Of a stretch of DNA of 64,000 nucleotides, positions 48,184 through 57,496 are shown in pieces. The stretch's first letter is position 1. Each line of letters opens with the position of its first letter. Below the pieces are notes generated by a model that saw only the letters and a list, made by a program, of their open reading frames with translations, did not search any database and was not told the origin of the DNA. Position numbers and translations under genes: made by a program. Source of the DNA: Lachnospiraceae bacterium (GTDB lineage Bacteria; Bacillota; Clostridia; Lachnospirales; Lachnospiraceae); contig JAKSPO010000003.1 of NCBI GenBank assembly GCA_024404675.1, positions 1 to 64,000 on the forward strand, in the 5' to 3' direction.

Positions 48184-49599
48184 ATGAGAAAGAAGATTAT
48201 AATTTCTAGTATCTGCCTGGCGGTTGCATTGCTTGTGGCAATTGTCGTTATATACAGTAACCAGCAGATGACGGTAAGCATAACCGTGGACAGAACGGAG
48301 ATGACGGTAGGAACGCAGTCCGGACTCGGCATTCACGCACAGGCACACGGCCGGTTCGTGGAGCGTACGGTGGAGCTTACGCCGAAGGTGGATGGCGAGG
48401 TCGATTTCAACAAGGTCGGCACCTATACCGTTACCATTACCGCAAATTATAAGAAGTTTAAGAAGACGGAAACCGTTACCTACACGGTGAAGGACGACAT
48501 CGCACCGTGGATTACGCTTCTTACCGTTGACGATTATTATACCCTTCCCGGACACCAGTATGTGGAAGAGGGCTTTTTTGCAATGGATAACTACGACGGC
48601 GATCTTACCGACAAGGTCGTTCGTACCGAGGCTGAGGACAAGGTGACCTATACCGTTTCCGACGCCGCCGGTAACAGCTACAAGGTCGAGCGTATCATCA
48701 TCTATTCCGACCCGGTTCCGCCTGTGATTACCCTCATTGGTGAGAAGGAGATCACGCAGGAGCGCCGCGATCCGTATGTTGACCAGGGCGCAACGGCAAT
48801 GGACAATTTCGACGGAGATCTGACGGATCATATTGTTGTGGAGGACGATGTAGACACAACGAAGATCGGTGATTATAGCGTCAAATACTCGGTATTTGAC
48901 GATTTCGGAAACCACGGTACCGAGACACGTCTTGTGCATATTATTGAGCGTACGAGACCGCTCGGAGAAGAGGCTGAGGCCGAGGGAAAGGTCGTATATC
49001 TTACCTTTGACGACGGCCCTTCAAACTACACCAAAAAGTTGCTTAACGTTTTGGACAAATACGATGTCAAGGCCACATTTTTCGTATGTAACGGTTCGGA
49101 AGAGCTGATTCGCGAGGAAGCAAGAAGAGGACATACGGTTGCGGTGCATTCCTACACGCACAACTATAATATCTACCGTTCTCTTGAAACCTTCCATGAG
49201 GATTTCTTCAAGATGGAAGAGAAGATCTTCAATCTGACGGGCGTTCATACGATGCTGTTCCGTTTCCCGGGCGGAAGCTCGAATACGGTCAGCAGACAGT
49301 ACTGCAAGGGCATTATGACCGTTATCGCGGAGGATATGACCGCAAGAGGCTACCATTATTTCGACTGGAATGTTCTGAGCGGTGATGCGAACAGCACGCC
49401 GATTACGACCGAGGAGGTCTATAAAAACGTTATCAACGGAATCTCTAGGAATAAGGTTTCGGTAGTATTGCAGCACGACCGTGTTGGCTACAGTGTGGAT
49501 GCGGTCGAGGATATCATCAAATGGGGTCTTGCCCACGGCTATAAGTTCCTGCCGTTAGACGAAACGAGCTATGAAGCACACCAGAGAATTGCCAATTAA
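48184..49599 (+). CDS. Membrane-anchored polysaccharide deacetylase with Ig-like domains
   Basis: The 471-residue protein has an N-terminal membrane anchor (residues ~5-25), then two or three Ig-like/DUF5011 domains (~28-265) with repeated phrases PVDQG-type DPYVDQGATAMDNFDGDLTD and HQYVEEGFFAMDNYDGDLTD. A NodB deacetylase domain follows (~275-465): VYLTFDDGPSNYTKK, HTVAVHSYTHNY (metal His-x3-His), RFPGGSSNT and a C-terminal VVLQHD. It probably deacetylates peptidoglycan GlcNAc/MurNAc outside the cell, which confers lysozyme resistance in relatives. Its last 29 bases overlap the start of nth. Confidence 0.88.
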   Translation: MRKKIIISSICLAVALLVAIVVIYSNQQMTVSITVDRTEMTVGTQSGLGIHAQAHGRFVERTVELTPKVDGEVDFNKVGTYTVTITANYKKFKKTETVTYTVKDDIAPWITLLTVDDYYTLPGHQYVEEGFFAMDNYDGDLTDKVVRTEAEDKVTYTVSDAAGNSYKVERIIIYSDPVPPVITLIGEKEITQERRDPYVDQGATAMDNFDGDLTDHIVVEDDVDTTKIGDYSVKYSVFDDFGNHGTETRLVHIIERTRPLGEEAEAEGKVVYLTFDDGPSNYTKKLLNVLDKYDVKATFFVCNGSEELIREEARRGHTVAVHSYTHNYNIYRSLETFHEDFFKMEEKIFNLTGVHTMLFRFPGGSSNTVSRQYCKGIMTVIAEDMTARGYHYFDWNVLSGDANSTPITTEEVYKNVINGISRNKVSVVLQHDRVGYSVDAVEDIIKWGLAHGYKFLPLDETSYEAHQRIAN

Positions 49600-50218
49600 A
49601 GAGAAGGTCCTAGAGATCTGTCGCCGGCTGAATACGTATTATTCGACGGAGCTTACCTGCTATCTGAGACATGAGGATGCGTGGCAGCTTTTAGTGGCGA
49701 CCATTCTCAGTGCGCAGTGCACCGATGCCCGCGTGAATCTGGTTACGCCGGAGCTGTTTCGGCGCTATCCGACGCCCGAGGCACTTGGCAATGCAGCGCT
49801 TTCCGATGTGGAGGACTGCATCCGCACGACCGGCTTTTATCACAATAAAGCAAAGAACATCATCGCCTGCTCAAGAGAAATCGCGGAGCGCTACGATGGA
49901 GTAGTCCCTTCAGATATTGAGGCGCTGACGAAGCTACCGGGTGTCGGTCGAAAGACGGCCAATGTGATTCGCGGCAATATCTATCACGAGCCGAGTATCG
50001 TGGTTGATACGCATGTGAAGAGAATCTCGAGAAAGCTTGGGCTTACAAAGTCCGAGGATCCGGTACAGATTGAGAAGGACCTGATGCGCCTTGTTCCGAA
50101 GGAACAGTGGATTCTTTGGAATATCCAGATTATCGCACACGGCCGCGGAATCTGTCCCGCGAGAAAGCCGGACTGCGCAAACTGTTTTCTTTCGGATCTG
50201 TGTAAGAAACAGGCATAA
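49571..50218 (+). CDS. nth: Endonuclease III (DNA glycosylase/AP lyase)
   Basis: The 215-residue HhH-GPD protein has the helix-hairpin-helix LPGVGRKTANVIRG with the catalytic Lys and the catalytic Asp in VVDTHVKRISRKLGL. Its C-terminal [4Fe-4S] loop is C-x6-C-x2-C-x5-C (CPARKPDCANCFLSDLC). It removes oxidised pyrimidines. The start lies within the end of the deacetylase gene (29-base overlap), so expression is coupled to an envelope gene with no obvious link. Confidence 0.93.
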   Translation: MKHTRELPIKEKVLEICRRLNTYYSTELTCYLRHEDAWQLLVATILSAQCTDARVNLVTPELFRRYPTPEALGNAALSDVEDCIRTTGFYHNKAKNIIACSREIAERYDGVVPSDIEALTKLPGVGRKTANVIRGNIYHEPSIVVDTHVKRISRKLGLTKSEDPVQIEKDLMRLVPKEQWILWNIQIIAHGRGICPARKPDCANCFLSDLCKKQA

Positions 50219-50239
50219 CCCTATAACGGAAAATGATGG

Positions 50240-50276
50240 AATCCCTTCGGAGAAATCCGAGGGGATTTTGTTGTTT
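50240..50276 (+). terminator. Intrinsic terminator of the SDR-deacetylase-nth operon
   Basis: AATCCCTTCGGA (50240-50251) pairs with TCCGAGGGGATT (50256-50267) with one G-U, then TTGTTGTTTTT. The T-run also contains the -35 box of the next promoter. Confidence 0.8.
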
Positions 50277-50299
50277 TTAACGGGGATATATGGTATAAT
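50271..50299 (+). promoter_or_regulatory. Extended -10 promoter of the YdcF gene
   Basis: TTGTTT (50271-50276), 17-bp spacer, TGGTATAAT with the TG extension; the -10 box is at 50294-50299, 32 bases before the ATG at 50331. Confidence 0.8.
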
Positions 50300-50330
50300 A
50301 TCTCTGTATGTGCAGGAGGGAGGAACGACA

Positions 50331-51098
50331 ATGCATTGGAATGTTTCCTTGTTCGGCATCTGCCGGATGACAGTGTACATTCTTCTGGGAATTCTGTTGA
50401 TTCGCTATGGACGGTTTGTGGACATGGCGGCGACCGGAACCGGCTTCTACCGAGTCTGGATTCTGATGGGAATCGTGCTTTTTATGCTGGCGGCCTGTGT
50501 TCCGTTTCGGGTCTGGCACAGACTTCCGAAGGGACTTAAGATCGGAACGCTGTCGGTACTTGCTTTAGGACTGATTGTATTTCTTTCGGTTGAGATAATG
50601 ATTTTAAGGCATTTTCACGATGATGCCGGCGAGGTCGATTATCTGTTGGTTCTCGGGGCGCAGGTGTATGAGGATAGACCTAGTCTTGTGCTCAAGTACC
50701 GGCTTGACAGGGCGGTTACTTACCTTAGCGAGCATCCGAATACAATCTGTATTGTAACCGGCGGGCAAGGGGTGAATGAGCCGCATGCGGAGGCTGTCGG
50801 GATGTATCGATACCTTACGGAGCAGGGGATTGACGGGAGCCGGATTCTTTTAGAGACCGAGTCCACCAATACGACGACCAACATGGAATACAGCATGAAA
50901 CTGATTCCCGATAAGAATGCGCGGATCGGCATTTTATCGAACAATTTTCATATCTTTCGCGCAGTGCGATTAGCGAGAAAGCAGGGGATGACGCAGGCGG
51001 TCGGCATTGCGGCACCCTCGAAGAAGGAATATCTGCCGACCAACATGCTGCGGGAATTCTGCGGCGTACTGAAGGATTTTTTATTGGGTAATATGTAA
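50331..51098 (+). CDS. YdcF-family membrane protein (DUF218)
   Basis: The 255-residue protein has three N-terminal hydrophobic segments (about 9-27, 38-57 and 66-86), then a DUF218 domain: YLLVLGAQVYEDRPSLVLKY, VTGGQGVNEPHAEA and ESTNTTTNMEYS. These are the conserved D-x-x-x-V-L-G, G-G and E-x-x-S/T-x-x-T-x-x-N motifs. Family members (YdcF, SanA, ElyC) are linked to envelope biogenesis and lipid-carrier metabolism. GGAGGGAGG precedes the ATG; upstream in-frame codons lie before the promoter. Confidence 0.87.
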   Translation: MHWNVSLFGICRMTVYILLGILLIRYGRFVDMAATGTGFYRVWILMGIVLFMLAACVPFRVWHRLPKGLKIGTLSVLALGLIVFLSVEIMILRHFHDDAGEVDYLLVLGAQVYEDRPSLVLKYRLDRAVTYLSEHPNTICIVTGGQGVNEPHAEAVGMYRYLTEQGIDGSRILLETESTNTTTNMEYSMKLIPDKNARIGILSNNFHIFRAVRLARKQGMTQAVGIAAPSKKEYLPTNMLREFCGVLKDFLLGNM

Positions 51099-51139
51099 GG
51101 GTTAGGTCTGAATAGACGATGGGAAAGGAGTTTATGACG

Positions 51140-52231
51140 ATGGATGAAGAGATGAATGAGCTCAAGACGGATGCGGTGAATCTGTCTTACAAATGTCCGA
51201 ACTGTGCGATGCCGCTTCGCTTCGACAACGAGATGAAGCGTTTCGTCTGCGAATACTGTGACGGCTCGTTTCTGTTACACGAGATCAAGGATGCAGCCGA
51301 CGGTGCGGAGGGCTACAACTGGGATGCGAACAAGGAAGAAATCAAGGATGAGAAGCTAGAGGGAACGGTATCTTATGTCTGCAAATTCTGCGGCGCCGAG
51401 ATCGTGACCGATGCAATCACCACTGCGACCAAGTGCCCGTATTGCAGCAACGTTTTGCTTGTTACGGAGAGCCTTACCGGTATGCTTCGTCCGAACAAGA
51501 TTATTCCCTTTGAGATCAATCGCGATAAGCTCCGCGAGCTGTTCAATGACTTCGCGAAATCGAAGGCATTTGTCCCGAAGAGCTTTATCAATAACCCCGT
51601 GCTTACGGATATTATGGGCGTGTATGAGCCCTTCTGGCTGTATGATTCCGGCGTTTCGGGAAGCATCTCCTACAACGCCACCAAGGTTCGCAGCTGGAGC
51701 GACTCGACCTATGATTATACAGAGACCAAATACTATAATGTTACGGTTGATGGTCGACTTCGTTATGTCAATGTGCCTGCCGACGGCAGCAAGCGTCTGG
51801 ACGACAATACGATGGACTCTATCGAGCCCTTTGATTATTCGAAGATGATTGATTTCGAGCCGGGATATCTGTCCGGTTACCTTGCCGAGCGTTTCGATGT
51901 ATCGGCCGACGATAACCTTGAGCGTTCCAAGCTTCGTATGTGGAACAGTACCGAGGCGAAGTTCCGCGGCAATGTAAGCGGTTATAACTCCGTGAGCAAG
52001 ACCTCCTCGAACCTTCGCCAGTATGACCGCGACGTGCATTATGCCCTGTTCCCGGTCTATGTGTTCTCGATTGACTATCTCGGCAAGAAGTACGATTATG
52101 CCGTAAACGGCCAGACCGGCAAGATTGTCGGCGAGCTGCCATTTTCCAAAAAGCTGTATCGCATCTGGAAATGGAAGCGCATCGGTATTGTTGCGGCAAT
52201 CATCTATGCCATCGGATTTTTACTTGGTTAG
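51140..52231 (+). CDS. TFIIB-type zinc-ribbon membrane protein
   Basis: This 363-residue protein has two N-terminal zinc ribbons, CPNCAMPLRF with CEYCDGSF, and CKFCGAEIV with CPYCSNVL (four CxxC pairs). A ~230-residue beta-rich domain and a single membrane helix close to the C terminus (RIGIVAAIIYAIGFLLG) follow. Similar proteins in Firmicutes are annotated only as zinc-ribbon proteins and often stand next to TPM-domain genes, as here (12-base gap). AAGGAG (51125-51130) is 9 bases from the ATG at 51140; ATGs at 51119 and 51134 are less well placed. Confidence 0.75.
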   Translation: MDEEMNELKTDAVNLSYKCPNCAMPLRFDNEMKRFVCEYCDGSFLLHEIKDAADGAEGYNWDANKEEIKDEKLEGTVSYVCKFCGAEIVTDAITTATKCPYCSNVLLVTESLTGMLRPNKIIPFEINRDKLRELFNDFAKSKAFVPKSFINNPVLTDIMGVYEPFWLYDSGVSGSISYNATKVRSWSDSTYDYTETKYYNVTVDGRLRYVNVPADGSKRLDDNTMDSIEPFDYSKMIDFEPGYLSGYLAERFDVSADDNLERSKLRMWNSTEAKFRGNVSGYNSVSKTSSNLRQYDRDVHYALFPVYVFSIDYLGKKYDYAVNGQTGKIVGELPFSKKLYRIWKWKRIGIVAAIIYAIGFLLG

Positions 52232-52243
52232 GAGGGGAGAGAG

Positions 52244-54034
52244 ATGAAGAAGCTATTACGCGTTTTTTGGATGCTGCTTTTCATGCTGGTGCTCCTTACC
52301 AGTATGGCAGCAGCCGAGGAGAATGAGGATACTACACCTGTAGAAGAGAAGACTAAGGCATCTCTTTCCGAGGATGGAAACTATTACATTTTCGGCAGAA
52401 TGATCGACCTTACCGAATCGATGACGGCGGAGGAACGGATGGAAGTCAATCACTACATCATCCAGTTCATCGAATCCACAGAGTGTGATATTACCCTTTA
52501 TATGATCAAAAGTGTCGAGAGCTTCGGCTACGCTTCCGTGGACGAGTTTGCAGACAATTACTATTACAGCGAGACCTATCCCTACGGCTACGGCGAGGGC
52601 GGTGACTGTGTCTTCTTCGTTTATGAGCAGGAGAAGAACGAGCTTAGCATGGTTTACTTCGGTGATATCCCGAGAATCAGTACCTGGGCCGTTATGAAGG
52701 CCAAATGGTACTTTAATTACTACCTGCGAAGCAATGACGCTTATGACGGTGCAATCGGTGTAATCGACCGTATCTGGAGAGATCTGGAGGAGTACCATCC
52801 CTACACCGAGCCGGTTTCGAACAAGATGTCCGCAACCTGGTTCGTTCCGTTCCATGATGAGAAGATTGACCGCCTGCTTGATTTCAGCAGACTGATTCCC
52901 GACGAGGATACGGATAGCGTTAAGGCAAGACTTGCGGAGCTTCGCCGCAAATACGGTGTGGACGTAATCGTTCTGACGGCACCCGACAGCGACGGCTTAG
53001 ATGCGGAGGCCTTTAACGATGATTTCTACGACTACGGCGGCTTTGGTGTCGGCGAGGAGCGTACCGGTATCATTCTGTTCGTCAGAATGGGTCCGACCTC
53101 CGCAGACCGCTTCTACACCATATCCACCTGCGGCTACGCAATCGACTATTTCGAAAAGGATGATATCGAGCACATCTACGACGAGATGCTTCCGGATTTC
53201 CGTAACGGCAGATATGACCGCGGTATCATGCTCTGCCTCGATCTGATCGAGAAGCAGCTTAAGCATGTGATTGAGCCCGAGGAGTTCGCAGGCGTTCTGA
53301 AAGAGGATATCAAGAAAAGACCGAATGCGGACCGAGTAGTCGATCTTGCAGACGTGCTTTCCGATTCTCAGATTGATAAGCTTGAGACGCGCATCGAGAA
53401 GATTCGCGACAAATTCCATACCGACGTTCTCGTTCTGACCGCAGACGATCTTGACGGCTACGCTCCGGAGGATTATCTCCGTTACTACTACAAGTACAGG
53501 GGCTACGGCGAGGGCGATACCCGTTCCGGTGTGGCAATTCTGATCACAAAGGATCGTGCGGACAGAGGCACGATTCAGGCATACGGCAAAGCCGCCAAGC
53601 TTTTTGACGAGAAGGCGCTTAACAGACTCAGCTCGATAGTGTACGGCTCGCTTACCTCTAAGAGAGATTACGGCAGTGCGATGGACACCTTCGTAAGAAA
53701 GGTTGGCTTCTTCGCACAGTGGAAGCATTTTCCGATGCAGACCAGTACGTTTGTGGTATTCCTTGTCATCGTTTGGCTTATCGTTACGACGATGGCTAAG
53801 GTGAAGAAGGCTTCTAACAAGACAATCAGCCGTGCGCTTTCCGCAGGGCAGTATGTGGAGCCCGGTTCGTATGTCGTCAACTCTGTGAATGAAGTATTTC
53901 TGAATTCGAAGGTGACGAAGCAGAGAAGACCAGAGCCTTCGTCCTCTGGCGGAAGCAGCCGAGGCGGTGGCGGCGGAACGCATCACAGCAGCAGCGGCAC
54001 CTCCCACGGCGGTGGCGGCGGCAGACACTTTTAA
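52244..54034 (+). CDS. Secreted/membrane TPM-domain protein with three TPM modules
   Basis: The 596-residue protein has a signal peptide (1-26, cut near MAAAEE). Three tandem TPM-like modules follow: ~45-185 (divergent), ~200-350 (YGVDVIVLTAPDSDGL) and ~365-500 (FHTDVLVLTADDLDGY). The second and third share GYGEGD/GVGEERTG and R-S-G-V/T-G-I-I glycine turns. A membrane helix at ~505-525 (FVVFLVIVWLIVTTM) and a flexible tail ending in Gly/His/Ser-rich runs (GGGGG near the C terminus) close it. TPM domains occur in photosystem II repair protein TLP18.3 and in many bacterial envelope proteins; phosphatase activity is debated. Strong GGAGGGGAGAG site. Cotranscribed with the zinc-ribbon gene. Confidence 0.8.
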   Translation: MKKLLRVFWMLLFMLVLLTSMAAAEENEDTTPVEEKTKASLSEDGNYYIFGRMIDLTESMTAEERMEVNHYIIQFIESTECDITLYMIKSVESFGYASVDEFADNYYYSETYPYGYGEGGDCVFFVYEQEKNELSMVYFGDIPRISTWAVMKAKWYFNYYLRSNDAYDGAIGVIDRIWRDLEEYHPYTEPVSNKMSATWFVPFHDEKIDRLLDFSRLIPDEDTDSVKARLAELRRKYGVDVIVLTAPDSDGLDAEAFNDDFYDYGGFGVGEERTGIILFVRMGPTSADRFYTISTCGYAIDYFEKDDIEHIYDEMLPDFRNGRYDRGIMLCLDLIEKQLKHVIEPEEFAGVLKEDIKKRPNADRVVDLADVLSDSQIDKLETRIEKIRDKFHTDVLVLTADDLDGYAPEDYLRYYYKYRGYGEGDTRSGVAILITKDRADRGTIQAYGKAAKLFDEKALNRLSSIVYGSLTSKRDYGSAMDTFVRKVGFFAQWKHFPMQTSTFVVFLVIVWLIVTTMAKVKKASNKTISRALSAGQYVEPGSYVVNSVNEVFLNSKVTKQRRPEPSSSGGSSRGGGGGTHHSSSGTSHGGGGGRHF

Positions 54035-54040
54035 TACTGA

Positions 54041-54067
54041 CGGGAAGCAGCCCTCGGCAGCTTCCCG
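54041..54067 (+). other. Hairpin between the TPM and glycosyltransferase genes
   Basis: CGGGAAGC (54041-54048) pairs with GCTTCCCG (54060-54067). No T-run follows, so it probably marks an RNA processing or partial termination point within the envelope gene block. Confidence 0.45.
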
Positions 54068-54090
54068 CTCATATACCTTAAGGAGTTTTT

Positions 54091-55599
54091 ATGATATTGT
54101 CCTTCGGCAACATAGCGGCATCGATCGTTTCCTTCCTTGGAGACTGGTACATTCCGGTGAATACCGTCTTCGGGTGGATTGTACTGTTTCTTGCCTGCTT
54201 TAATGTGCATCGTGCGGTGTTTTTTGTGCTGGGCTTTTTCTGCACGAGGCATTTTCCGCCAGCGAAGCAGTATCATAAATATGCGGTTCTGATTCCTGCG
54301 AGAAATGAGGCAACGGTTATCGCGAATCTCCTACAAAGCATTGCCAAGCAGGATTATCCGAAGGAATACCTGACGGTTTTCGTGGTGGCGGACAACTGTA
54401 CGGATGATACGGCGGCAATCGCAAGAGCGAACGGCGCTGTCTGCTATGAGCATCAGAATCCGAACGAGCGGACGAAGGGCTACGGCCTTAAGTATCTGTT
54501 CGAGCAGATTGAAAAGGATTACGGCATTGAAAGCTTTGAGGGCTATTTCATCTTCGATGCCGATAACCTTTTAAACCGCGATTACATCTCGCGGATGAAT
54601 GACTCCTTCGATGCGGGAGAGAAGATTATTACCTCGTATCGGAATTCCAAGAATTTTGACGAGAACTGGGTGGCGGCTTCTTATGCCTTGCACTGGATTC
54701 GTTCGAGCAGAACGAGACACCGTGCCCGTTCCGTGCTTCGCCTTGCGACCAACCTGCAGGGTACCGGCTTTCTGTTTGCCAACGAGCTTGTAAAGGATGG
54801 CTGGAAATATGTGTCGCTTACGGAAGACCGGGCTTTTACGGCCGATGCCGTAGCGCACGGCTATGAGATTTCCTACAACGATGCGGCGGTTTTCTACGAC
54901 GAACAGCCGACGAGCGTAAGGATTGCGTTCAGACAGCGTATCCGTTGGTCGAAGGGACATCTGCAGGCATTTGTGGAGACCGGCTGGTATCTGTTTCTGA
55001 ATATTTTTGTGGGCAATGTATTTCGAAAGCGCGAGGAGCGAAAGAAGATGCCTGTGGGGAAGCGGATCGTGGAAGGCGTCAGACACCGCTTTGCCGCCTA
55101 CGATACCTTATCCCAGCTGATTCCCGGCGCGCTGATCAAGGCAATCGGCTTCGTGATCGTAACCTTCATATTCATGTCCTGCCATTGCTATAAGGTCGGC
55201 ACAGAGATCGCGCTGTTCGGCGGCAAGGACTGGATATCCATTGTAGTCCGGTTTCTGACCGGTAAGGAGCTGCGGGTCGTAATCGATCCCGGTATGGAGG
55301 CAGTTCTTGGGAATGCGATGCTTTCGCTTTTCGTATTCTGGCTGTCCCGCGTGCAGATTGACCTGGCGAACATCTTCCAGGGCATCTATCTGTTCTTCAC
55401 CGACCGGAAGCGTATCAAGCCGATGCCGCTCTATAAAAAGGCCTGGTATGTTCTGACCTGGGTTACCTTTGATATGTTCTATCGTTATTCGATGTATCTG
55501 GCGCTTTTCATGCATGTGACCTGGAAGCAGATCCCGCATACAAGCACCGTTACGATTGAGGATTTGGAGGAAAGCACACAGCTTTCAAAGGAAGCATGA
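54091..55599 (+). CDS. Family 2 glycosyltransferase, membrane-bound
   Basis: The 502-residue processive-type GT2 has an N-terminal membrane segment pair (~5-50) and a GT-A domain with VLIPARNEATVIANLL, VFVVADNCTDDTA, FIFDADNLL (DxD), SLTEDRAF (catalytic base) and QRIRWSKGHLQ (Q-x-x-R-W). Three to four C-terminal membrane helices follow (~350-480). The layout is like cellulose/hyaluronan-type synthases and poly-GlcNAc transferases; the sugar is not predictable. AAGGAG precedes the ATG. Its stop overlaps the next start (ATGATGA), tying it to the LTA-synthase-like enzyme. Confidence 0.88.
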   Translation: MILSFGNIAASIVSFLGDWYIPVNTVFGWIVLFLACFNVHRAVFFVLGFFCTRHFPPAKQYHKYAVLIPARNEATVIANLLQSIAKQDYPKEYLTVFVVADNCTDDTAAIARANGAVCYEHQNPNERTKGYGLKYLFEQIEKDYGIESFEGYFIFDADNLLNRDYISRMNDSFDAGEKIITSYRNSKNFDENWVAASYALHWIRSSRTRHRARSVLRLATNLQGTGFLFANELVKDGWKYVSLTEDRAFTADAVAHGYEISYNDAAVFYDEQPTSVRIAFRQRIRWSKGHLQAFVETGWYLFLNIFVGNVFRKREERKKMPVGKRIVEGVRHRFAAYDTLSQLIPGALIKAIGFVIVTFIFMSCHCYKVGTEIALFGGKDWISIVVRFLTGKELRVVIDPGMEAVLGNAMLSLFVFWLSRVQIDLANIFQGIYLFFTDRKRIKPMPLYKKAWYVLTWVTFDMFYRYSMYLALFMHVTWKQIPHTSTVTIEDLEESTQLSKEA

Positions 55600-57449
55600 T
55601 GAACCGAATGAAGAAGCTTTGGAGGGACCAATCGATCTTGTTTCTTTCGATCCCGTATCTTTTTATGATGCTCGGTCTTGGGATTCGTCTGTCCGTAGTG
55701 CACTATTTCCGCGGAGAGATGGTTGCACCGCACATCCTGTTTTCGGCCGGCTGGATTACCTGCTTTTTGGTTATCGCAGCCGTACTGCCGCGCCTTTACG
55801 GTCGAATCGTGTACGGACTTCTTACGAGTGCGTCCATCGTGTTTTGTATCGGTAATATCATATCGCTTGGCTATACCGGCTATTGCATCAGCTTCAATCT
55901 GATTCAGATGGCGGGCGAGGGCAAGGGGTATCTTCTCGATATCGCGTTAAATGCCGGGCTTCCGGTATATCTGCTTCTTTTCGTAACCATTCTTACGATG
56001 GTTCTCGGAATCGTCAGATTCCCGAAGGAGCGACTTAAGGGGCGCACCTGTCTTACGGTGCTTCTTGGCTGGGCAGTGCTTCACACATGCATTCCTTTTC
56101 TGTACGGACCGTTGAAGAGCTCTCTTCACTGGGATGCCTGGCGCAATCCGCGAAACGTATATGCAGAGTTCAACGATAAGAACAAGAGCCTTAAGGTGAG
56201 TGGTCTCTGGGAATATACCTTTCGTGATTTCTACATCACCTTTTTAAAGCCGGAGGAGAAGCAGACGGCGGAGGAGAGTGCATTTTTACAGCAGGTATTT
56301 GCCGATGAAAGCGAGGCGTCCCCGAACGCTTACACCGGGATGTTCCGCGGAAGAAATGTGATCTTTCTGCAGCTCGAGGGTATCGACTCGTGGCTTCTTA
56401 CAAAGGAGACGATGCCGAATCTGTTCGCGCTTCGGGAGCAGTCGATAGACTTTACCGACCACTATTCGTTTTATAACGGCGGCGGGTCGACCTTTAACTC
56501 GGAATTTGCCGTTAATACCGGTTATATCACACCATTTTCCTACGCAAAGAATGCATACCTTTTCAATAACAATGCGTTTCCGTATTCCATGCCGCGCATG
56601 TTCGGCGCGCTCGGCTATTCGGTCAACGCCTTTCATATGAACAGCGGAAGCTTCTATTCAAGGGAGATCAACTACAGCGCCTGGGGCTACGAGGCTTATC
56701 ACGGACTGCGCGATGAGGTTTCGTACGAGCCCGTGTTGTATGAGCTTGACCGGACGCTTCTTACGGAGCCTTCGTACCGAAAGCTTCTGTTTCGAACGGA
56801 CTGCCCGACGGTTTCGTATCTGATTACGTATACGCCGCACACGCCGTTTACGACGAACGACGGTGTCGGAGCATATCTTGCAAAGGAGCGCTTCGGGAAG
56901 GCAGTGAGCTTATCCGAGGAGGAGACAGCGAAGCTTTTTGCTTCGGAAACGGACCGGATGATAGGCCTTCTTATGGAGGGGCTTCGGGACAGCGGGCTTT
57001 ATGAGAAAACCGTACTCGTTGTCTATGCGGATCACTACCTTTATACACTTGAGGATAAGTCGATTCTTGATCGGTATAAAACGACCGGCAATAACCTGAT
57101 TAACCAAACGCCCTTCTTCATCTGGAGCGGGGATACCTCGTATGTTGCGGTGACGAAGGCCAATTCCCAGATTGATATTCTTCCGACGGTGCTGAACCTG
57201 TTCGGAATATCGTATTGTCCTTTGCACTACGTCGGCAGTGACATCCTAAGCCCTGATTACGAGGGCTATGTGGTCTTCCCAGATTCCTCCGTTTATAACG
57301 GTGAGGTTTATGTGGAGAACGGACGGGTGACACAGGTCGGTGCGGATGGGTCGACCGACGTCGATGCGCTTTGCAAGAAGGTCAACCGTATGATTCGAAA
57401 GAACGACCTGGTGCTTCGTTTTGACTATTTCCGGACGAAAGGATATTGA
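55596..57449 (+). CDS. LtaS-like membrane sulfatase / phosphoglycerol transferase
   Basis: The 617-residue protein has five N-terminal membrane helices (~10-190) and an extracellular alkaline-phosphatase-like domain. Motifs: NVIFLQLEGIDSW (metal Glu), GGGSTFNSEF with the Thr nucleophile, HMNSGSFYSR, TYTPHTPF and VVYADHYLY (Asp-His metal ligands). These match lipoteichoic acid synthase, which transfers glycerol phosphate from phosphatidylglycerol. Whether it makes LTA or modifies the polymer made by the adjacent GT2 is open. Four-base overlap with the GT2 gene. Confidence 0.88.
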   Translation: MMNRMKKLWRDQSILFLSIPYLFMMLGLGIRLSVVHYFRGEMVAPHILFSAGWITCFLVIAAVLPRLYGRIVYGLLTSASIVFCIGNIISLGYTGYCISFNLIQMAGEGKGYLLDIALNAGLPVYLLLFVTILTMVLGIVRFPKERLKGRTCLTVLLGWAVLHTCIPFLYGPLKSSLHWDAWRNPRNVYAEFNDKNKSLKVSGLWEYTFRDFYITFLKPEEKQTAEESAFLQQVFADESEASPNAYTGMFRGRNVIFLQLEGIDSWLLTKETMPNLFALREQSIDFTDHYSFYNGGGSTFNSEFAVNTGYITPFSYAKNAYLFNNNAFPYSMPRMFGALGYSVNAFHMNSGSFYSREINYSAWGYEAYHGLRDEVSYEPVLYELDRTLLTEPSYRKLLFRTDCPTVSYLITYTPHTPFTTNDGVGAYLAKERFGKAVSLSEEETAKLFASETDRMIGLLMEGLRDSGLYEKTVLVVYADHYLYTLEDKSILDRYKTTGNNLINQTPFFIWSGDTSYVAVTKANSQIDILPTVLNLFGISYCPLHYVGSDILSPDYEGYVVFPDSSVYNGEVYVENGRVTQVGADGSTDVDALCKKVNRMIRKNDLVLRFDYFRTKGY

Positions 57450-57496
57450 CGAACGAAACGACGATTTGTTAAAATTTTCTCAGTGAGGATGAGAAC

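Noticed and set aside
50091-50330. N-terminal extension of the YdcF protein overlapping nth
   Set aside because: It runs through the nth terminator and the extended -10 promoter at 50271-50299, so the start is the ATG at 50331.
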